A DNA stretch of 64,000 bases from NCBI GenBank assembly GCA_944472135.2, contig OX235264.1, forward strand, positions 86,686,319-86,750,318. Reading direction: 5' to 3'. The stretch is from Trichobilharzia regenti. Its lineage: Eukaryota > Platyhelminthes > Trematoda > Strigeidida > Schistosomatidae. Shown here piece after piece: positions 57,301 through 64,000 of the stretch. Under the pieces are notes generated by a model. It was not told the origin of the DNA and did no database searches. It saw only the letters and a list, made by a program, of their open reading frames with translations. Numbering within the stretch: position 1 is the stretch's first letter; every line of letters starts with the position of its first letter. The position numbers and the translations under genes are program-made.

Positions 57301-57510
57301 ACCAAAGGTTGCGATTGGTTTTCCATTTGCAGCCTGTAAGTTGAAGGTAGGTTCCTTCTGTCGATCTGCTGCTGTAGCAGGAAGGACGCTGACTTCGGCG
57401 CCTGTGTCGACTAAGTATCGAGTCTGGCTTATCACATCATGGATGTAAAGAAGGCGGCTAGTGCCACCGGCGACGGTTGCCGCTAACGCGTGCCGGCGGG
57501 ATAGTTTCCC
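54356..57510 (-). CDS. pol: Ty3/gypsy pol, CsRn1-type, one frameshift
   Basis: Polyprotein for retrotransposon replication. In order: aspartic protease ([12 protein letters not shown] at the start of the 832-codon frame 57435-54937), RT with [14 protein letters not shown] and [11 protein letters not shown] near residue 310, RNase H ([12 protein letters not shown]), integrase with an HHCC finger ([16 protein letters not shown]), catalytic D-D-E ([22 protein letters not shown]). The integrase C-terminal part is in the frame 54913-54356. A one-base deletion near 54937-54945 separates the two. Upstream the pol frame stays open through the end of gag, so it is reached by a -1 shift. Otherwise intact. 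Confidence 0.93.
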
Positions 57511-58310
57511 ACAGACTTTGAGACATTTCCGAAGTTACAAGGCTTACGGCAACACTTCGCTTCTTGGCCATAGGTGTTGTGGTACCAGCACCAGTCAGGG
57601 TTTTTCAGTGAACGTGGTTTGGACTTAGATCGACCACGTGAGTTCCTGCGTTGAGGAGATTTAGGACGACGGTCGGAGGAGTTGGAAGACATGTTCGACC
57701 TAAACATCTGCTGAAGGGAGTTGCATAACTCTATCATTGCAGGATCCTTACTCGAAGTCTGCTTAGTCATCGAGCATATTTCGGGAACAGACCGTTTGGT
57801 AATCTCTAGAATCCTATCTGCAGTAATAGCTAAGTCCTCTATTACAGTACCCTGAAGTGTCACAAGTACGGTCTGTACAGACTGTGGCAACTTGGATAAG
57901 AAGAGTTCTCTAAACAGTCCTTCGTCGAACTGACTTTGCCCGACGATTTCTTTCATTCTTGTCAGCATGCTCACGGCTGACTGATCTCCTAACTCGATGT
58001 TACGAAATAATTCATCTAGACGTTGTCGGTCCGTGAGAACGTTTCTCCTGAGGAGGGATGCTTTCAGCAACTCGTACGAGTTACTTACCTCGGGACTCAA
58101 CATCTGTGATGTTACGTACTTGCTGAATTCCCGCGGTAGGGCGTGAATAACTGCAAGTAACTGTGAACGTTGATCGGTTATCCCATGCTCACAAAAATCT
58201 GCTTCAGCTAGCAGAAACCACGTTTCAGCATTATCTGGCCAGTATGGTACGAGCTGAATGGTTTTAGGAGTTGAGCGGATACGGATGACCTTGGGACTAA
58301 GATCACTCAT
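57483..58310 (-). CDS. gag: Ty3/gypsy gag, CsRn1-type
   Basis: About 275 codons from MSDLSPK at 58310; an upstream in-frame Met at 58355 is also possible but lies close to the primer-binding site. The N-terminal two thirds resemble retrotransposon capsid ([29 protein letters not shown]). A basic linker rich in Arg and Ser precedes [18 protein letters not shown], the unusual C-H-C-C finger known from CsRn1/Boudicca/Kabuki elements in place of the common CCHC. The stop TAG is at 57483-57485. No break seen. Confidence 0.9.
   Translation of the reverse strand: MSDLSPKVIRIRSTPKTIQLVPYWPDNAETWFLLAEADFCEHGITDQRSQLLAVIHALPREFSKYVTSQMLSPEVSNSYELLKASLLRRNVLTDRQRLDELFRNIELGDQSAVSMLTRMKEIVGQSQFDEGLFRELFLSKLPQSVQTVLVTLQGTVIEDLAITADRILEITKRSVPEICSMTKQTSSKDPAMIELCNSLQQMFRSNMSSNSSDRRPKSPQRRNSRGRSKSKPRSLKNPDWCWYHNTYGQEAKCCRKPCNFGNVSKSVGNYPAGTR
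57485..57510 (-). promoter_or_regulatory. -1 ribosomal frameshift site at the gag-pol junction
   Basis: The minus-strand heptamer GGGAAAC (57504-57510) is in the gag frame as G GGA AAC, the canonical X XXY YYZ form, six codons before the gag stop. A -1 slip enters the pol frame, which is open. Four bases downstream, CCGCCGGC can pair with GCCGGTGG to form an 8-bp stem with one G-U pair. Confidence 0.7.
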
Positions 58311-58412
58311 GACGAAAATTATGTCGAATAATATATGGTACAAGAACAAATACAAAATGGAACGAACTCACCGGGGTTATCTGCGGATTTATCGTGGATG
58401 AAGTTCGCGGTT

Positions 58413-58422
58413 GGGCTCACCA
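58413..58422 (-). other. Primer-binding site of the gypsy element
   Basis: On the minus strand TGGTGAGCCCAACC follows the LTR. It resembles the tRNA-Trp-type site (TGGTGACCCCGACG) used by CsRn1-clade elements, with mismatches. Confidence 0.55.
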
Positions 58423-58723
58423 GTTTAGAGGTTGACGGATATCTCGTTCAGCAACTTCTAATTAATTTATTCTCGCGTACCAAAGACAAAGCAAAAGCCA
58501 ATATTTGATCGTCCAAACCAAGAGATATATTTTGGGACCAAAACAAGCCTTCAGACAAACGCTTAACTAGCTAGTGATCGTGCACGTTACACGACGGGGT
58601 ACCAAATGGCGGGGATGCTTGACCGGAAGCCTTCAGCTAAACAAGTCGACTTAAACAGTGGTGGTCAGCATCCAATGAGTGATTGCTGTGGTCAATAATT
58701 TTGGGGAATTATTTACCGCTACA
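58423..58723 (-). repeat. 5' LTR of the gypsy element
   Basis: On the minus strand it begins TGTAGCGGTAAATAATT at 58723 and ends just before the primer-binding site; the 3' boundary is uncertain because no clear CA end is visible. It matches the solo LTR at 1515-1820. Confidence 0.75.
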
Positions 58724-60614
58724 CCTGCTTTATTCTTCGCTTTTGAATTTTGATCCTGCGTTGAATCGTTCCTCTCTTTTGACCCTGATTTTAAAAGTTC
58801 GAAAAACGCCACAATAAAATCTGCTGTTATTGAGATAAAATAAAAATATTAAAACAGATTGTTTCCTTAAATTATATTTCATTAAACTGTCTTAATTAAG
58901 TGTCACGAAATGATTTCCCATAATAGTAATAATAATAATTGTTATTATCACTAGACTAGTACCCCAGAGACTTAATAAACACTCATAGAATTCAGCTTTT
59001 GTATTTCTTTAAATCGTACTGCAAAGAGGAATGAATCTTCCATCATTTATCTTATCTATGAATACACGCTTTTCAAGTTATGACTCATAAGTAGAAACAA
59101 TTCATCGCCAATTATTAATTCGATTCCACTTTTCTATTTAAAGACGTCTGGAGAAGATAGTAATGTCCCATAAGAGCACAGCAAGTTATGTATCTTAGTT
59201 AAGAACGATTATGTGATCAACCCATTAGTTTCAAACCTATTCGCAATTTTGTTTATAGTAGAATTACAGCAGTTATATAGGTTTCTTGTCATGATGTCAA
59301 TTTTCGATATCTTGAGTATACAAATTTAAATTTCTATCAGTTTATATAGCTTGCAAATCTATACATCAGTCGAATGTTCACAAAATTGTTTCATGTCCAC
59401 GCTGGTCTGCGTGCTTGAATTATCTAACCAGTGTTAAAATGTGGTGTTCTGTTATTATAATTGAGTCAATCCTTATCTGAATATATTTTCACTCATAAGT
59501 GAACCAAGTAGGATTAACAGGAAATGTTGTATTGTGTGCACTGTTACTGAACTATTAATTTATCTGTTAAATTCAGAGATATGGCTAGTTCAACATGAAC
59601 CAGACTATTTTTCATTGTCATGTCTAAATGTACTCATAAAAAACTTCTAGAAGCGTGTACTTATCAGTACGTAGTATTTATTTGTCCATAGGACAGTAAA
59701 TCTTTACAACATAATTCCAGATATCGTTATGACAATTTTTCGTCCTGCGTGCATTAATTCTTACTATTTGTGCTGTCCAAAATACATACTGTAAACGCTT
59801 TCATTTCAGTAAAATGGCGAATGCCATATCTTTGTTATTTTAGTAATCTGAAATCACAGATGCAGTAAGGTGATCCCAGAAATGACTTGCAAAAATTGTA
59901 GGAAAAGTAAATTAATCAGACGTATAAAAAGAATGAATGCATCATAGGTTAAATAACTTTATAGTAATTCTAATGTTGCCTATATTGAATAATAATGTTA
60001 TGTAGACACTAAATTTTTTACAAAAGGTATTGATGCTTTTCAATAAAATGTATCAATATCAGTGTAAAATCTAACACTCCATCCTTGGTAAATGAATCAA
60101 CTGAAGAAAGTACTCCAATTCTTTCATAATTTGGTCTACTGATAAAATTACAAATCAGAACTTAAAAGAATCTCTCAATTATTCAACGAGATTTCTCATG
60201 GTTATTGTGCATTTTCTCATATTCATCTGATAATTATGTTGTCGCAATCTTTTTCAACCTCTACTTCTACAACTTGGCATACATAACCGTGAATGCAGAA
60301 AGCTCATTTATAAAGTTATATATGTTCTTAGGTTGTTTCAACTAATCTTGAGGATACAGTGTTTCTATTTAACGAAATAACTACTGACTACATAATTTTC
60401 TTTTAAGAAGATTGCTTTAAAAACACAACAATAAACATGTAATTATTTGTAATCGTAGTATTAGTATTTCGAGATGACCGAATTACAAGAATCCAAACAA
60501 AACACAGAGAGGGCGGAATTCAGGAATTTGTATTTAGCGGAATTCTAATGCAATTCATATAAGAAATATTAACAATCAACAGTAAGTATTTAAACAATAC
60601 AGAGATAGAAATAG
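58724..60614. other. AT-rich DNA between two gypsy elements
   Basis: No coding frame. Any 3' LTR of the 60.6-64.0 kb element would fall at its upper end, but with no second LTR in view it cannot be recognised. Confidence 0.4.
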
Positions 60615-63600
60615 TCAATCACCACATCCGCCACACGTCGAATGTCTCCTTGCGTATTTATAATGATATCGCGGTTTGCTTTTCAGTCTCTGCGATCTTC
60701 TAACTGATTGTGTGGCATCATTTCCATCAGTATCATCTAGACTTATTTCTGAATTATCTACAAAGTCAGGATTAGTAGCGGAGTCATTATAATCATAATC
60801 GGAACGACCTACCTCATTTATTCTCACTTGATCCAAGTGTCTGTTATGAACTGAATTATCTTCGATGTCTAATATCTTCACCATTCGATTTCCCATTCTT
60901 TGTAGTATGATACCAATATAAGGTCTATAATCATTCCCTCTGTAATAATGTACATCAGAAGTCGTGGACATCAGATGCTTTCTGAGAATTCGAGATTTGA
61001 ATAGTTTTGCAGGACTTTCATGAGTACTTGTATGCTCCGCATTGCGATATTGAAGTAAGAAGTTATCCACACATCTCTCTAGCTCATCAAGATTTTGAGG
61101 ACTCATTGATGCTATAGCACTCTTTAATGTTCGTACAAAATTTTCTGCCAACCCGTTTGACTGATGATGACGTGGTGTTGTGTACAAATGACGACAACCT
61201 ATATGTTCGAGCCAATCATTGAAGTTCTTCCCCTTAAAATGAGTACCATTGTCAGTAACTAAGACATCTGGAATTCCTTCTCGACTAAAAATCTTTCTCC
61301 ACGCTCTGTGAGTGAATTTGGCATTAGGACTATCTGTAATGATGACTTCTGGCCATCTAGAATAAGAATCCACAATAACTAAAGCATAATATGAATTTAA
61401 GAATGGACCACAGTAATCTGCATGAATACGCTGCCAAACCTCACAAGATGCAGGCCACAGTGTCCACGATGACTTCCCATAGGACATTTTATGTAAACAA
61501 CTAGAACAGCTCTTTGATCTTTTGTTAATGTCAGCATCGATTTCCGGCCACCAGAATGTTAGGCGTGCTAATGATTTCATCTTATCAGCTCCTACATGAG
61601 CGGAATGTAGGTCATCCAAAATCGCAGATCTTAAAGTTGGAGGAATAATAATTCTATCATTCAGACATAGAAATCCTTCAGGATGGACTGAAATCTCATC
61701 TCTTCGCTTATAAAAGTCTGGAAATCTTCGCTTACACTGAACATTCCAACTTCTTTTTGTTGCATTTATAACGCATCCGTAATATTTCCGAGTATCATTT
61801 ATAAGTCGAACTCGATCCACCGGTAACGGCTGGACTAATAAGCAATCAGTATCATTAGCAGCATTTTCAAATAATGAATAACGAGATAAGAAGTCTGCAT
61901 GAGGTATATCCTTTGTTGATCTATGTTCAATAGTGTAATCATATGCACTTGGTTCTAAACTCAATCTTTGGACCATAGCAGCAGATGATTTATTCAAAGA
62001 TTTTTCTGGATTGTAAATGAATTTCAAAGCTTGATGATCAGTAACTATGTGAAACTTAGTACCAAAGAGATACTTGTGCAAGCGTCTTATTGCCCATACA
62101 ACTGCTAGAGCTTCTTTCTGGGTTTGTGAGTACCCTTGTTCACTCTTACTTAGACGTCTTGAAATACAAATAACAGGTTGTCCATTCTGCTCAAGTACTG
62201 CAGCTATACCCATAGGAGAAGCATCTGTAGTGAGAACAGACTTATCTTTCGATGAAAAAGGTTTTAAGAAAGCTTGTTTATTAAGAAACTCCAAAGTTTT
62301 TCGCAAGATATTGTCATGTTGTTGTTCCCACTTAAACTGTTTACTGGAGACAATCTCAAAAAGTGGAGATAACCGTTGAGTGAAGTTGGGAATGAATCTG
62401 GAGTAAAACTGAAGAGTACCTATCCATGATCTCAACGATGACATATTATTAGGTGACGGTGCTTGAATTAGAGGTGCCAAACGACTAGCATCAGGTCTGA
62501 AACCTTCGGAGTCTACTGTGTATCCCAAGCATGATACAGACGACAAAGTGAAATGACATTTAGATGGATTAACAAGAACATTATTCCCACATAAACGCCT
62601 GAACAGTTTTAAAAGACGTTCATTATGCAATTCGATATTAGGACCATGAACTATAATGTCGTCTTGATATGACTCAACACCATCTAATCCATCTATCATC
62701 TGATTTATTACATTTTGAAATATTGCAGGTGAAACCTTTAAACCAAAAGGCGAGAACTTATACTTGAACAATCCAAATGGAGTATTAATGGTTGTTAATG
62801 CACTAGACGCCTCATCAAGAGGAATTTGCAAATAGGCATCTTTTAGATCTATTTTGGAAAAGTATCTTGAGCCATGTAGCTTGTAGAGAATGTCTTCAGT
62901 TTCTAGAGTAGTGCAACTTTGCTGTAGTAGACGACTATTGAGTGTAAGGCGGTAGTCACCACAAATTCTAGGTGTTTTTCCATCAGCCTTTAGTGGCGTG
63001 ACAATAGGAGTAGCCCAATTTGAAGACTCAACTGGCATAAGTATGCCTTGCTCAACCAACTTGTCTAACTCTTTCTTAACTGCATCTCGCAATCCATATG
63101 GAAATAATCGGCGTTCCAGGAAGATAGGATCACCCTCTATTTCAAGATGGATGGGCTGAATCTTCATACCACCTACACTCTTTGAACATTGGAGAAGTAA
63201 TTCTCTGAACAAAGATTCATCAAACAACTCAGTACAAAGTGAGATTTCGACATTTAACAATCTAAGGGCTTTTAATCCCAATAAAGATGGACCATATTCA
63301 CTAACAAGAAAGGGAATATTTACAAAATTACCACTGTCTGATTTCAAAGAAATGTTAGTAGCACCGATAAGAGGTCATTTATGACCAGTTATTCCAGTAA
63401 TTGAACTAGTAGTAGGGCCTATCTGGACATTCTTACAAATCGATTGTAAATCTTTCTTAGAAATTATAGATTCAGTACTCCCAGTATCAATTATAAAACA
63501 ATGGGACTTGCCTGAACTTGTAGTGAAGGTTCTCATTAGATGAGATTGAGTATTGGGAAAAGTTGAAAGAGACATCGACTGCATTTTACAAGATAAATTG

Positions 63601-64000
63601 AAAGAATTATCAGGATTCTGAGTAACATAAGTATTCGAACTTCTGCAAACAGTCTTGATGTGTCCAACTTTACCACATTTGTGACACTTAGCACCCCGAA
63701 AACGGCAAGTGCTTCGTAGATGTAACTTTCCACAGGATAAACACGGTTTAATGTTTTTGATCTCTCTCAGCATTCTATTACTTGTGGACGACAGTTTGGA
63801 TTGCTTTCCATGAACACTTGTATTTTCGACTTTGTACAGCATGACATCAGATACTGACGTAATGGGAGCAGAGTATTCACTGTTGACATCTTCATATGTA
63901 ATACATAAATCTTTAGCAGTTTGAAAGGTACAGGAAGGAATCTGAATTAACTTTTTCTCTAACTTAGGAATATTGATTCCAGCAATTAGACGATCACGTA
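60615..64000 (-). CDS. gag-pol: Second Ty3/gypsy element, gag-pol, one premature stop, open at window edge
   Basis: One minus-strand frame runs from the window edge to 60615. It starts inside gag (RDRLIAGI motif), then two zinc knuckles (CLSCGKLHLRSTC and CHKCGKVGHIKTVC), protease (FIIDTGSTESIISK), RT (FSKIDLKDAYLQIP, SYQDDIIVHG), RNase H (TTDASPMGIAAVLEQ), integrase (CSSCLHKM; DYCGPF, TDNGTHF, NGLAENF) and a C-terminal region ending in a basic tail. An in-frame TGA at 63372-63374 separates gag-protease from RT; reading frame is unchanged across it. Gag and pol share one frame here, unlike the CsRn1-type element. Confidence 0.92.

Noticed and set aside
1..64000. CRISPR arrays, bacterial operons, rRNA genes
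   Set aside because: No regularly spaced short repeats, no ribosome-binding sites and no rRNA-like blocks; intron structure and element content are animal.

Overview
The window looks like nuclear DNA of a blood fluke, most probably Schistosoma or a close trematode relative. It is AT-rich and built of layered mobile elements typical of that group: tRNA-headed SINE-like units carrying hammerhead ribozymes (Smalpha-like), RTE-type non-LTR retrotransposons (SR2/Perere-3-like), CR1-like non-LTR fragments, Penelope-like elements with GIY-YIG domains, and Ty3/gypsy LTR elements, one with the CHCC-type Gag finger of the CsRn1/Boudicca clade. Species cannot be fixed from sequence alone.

One host gene is clear. 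Five minus-strand exons at 39744-39912, 34667-34798, 26462-26548, 7952-8395 and 5163-5489 join in frame through GT-AG sites and encode a Homer-type postsynaptic scaffold: an N-terminal EVH1/WH1 domain, a Ser/Thr/Pro/Gln-rich linker with a short coiled coil, and a C-terminal region ending in a stop at 5163. Only the first exon, carrying the start codon and about two residues, was not found. About 34 kb of intron is packed with repeats.

Layout. 1-4.1 kb, beyond the gene's 3' end: Penelope-like remnants, a solo LTR and a SINE. 5.2-39.9 kb: the Homer gene; its introns hold SINEs, hammerhead units in both orientations, truncated RTE and CR1-like copies, a 1177-bp near-perfect palindrome (29805-30981), a 95-bp-arm inverted repeat (22465-22700), and two retroposons with recognisable target duplications. 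41.0-47.2 kb: an old plus-strand RTE copy split by a younger, full-length but frameshifted minus-strand RTE. 49.7-52.5 kb: degraded CR1-like and RTE pieces. 54.36-58.72 kb: a minus-strand gypsy element of the CsRn1 type with 5' LTR, primer-binding site, gag, a -1 frameshift signal and pol, but no visible 3' LTR. 60.6-64.0 kb: a second, unrelated gypsy element whose gag-pol frame runs off the window.

Two points stand out. The common SINE is a mosaic of a tRNA-like head, the RTE 5' leader and the RTE 3' tail, so the RTE is its likely mobilising partner. Hammerhead cores persist in nine or more dispersed copies, in two lineages and at different stages of decay.
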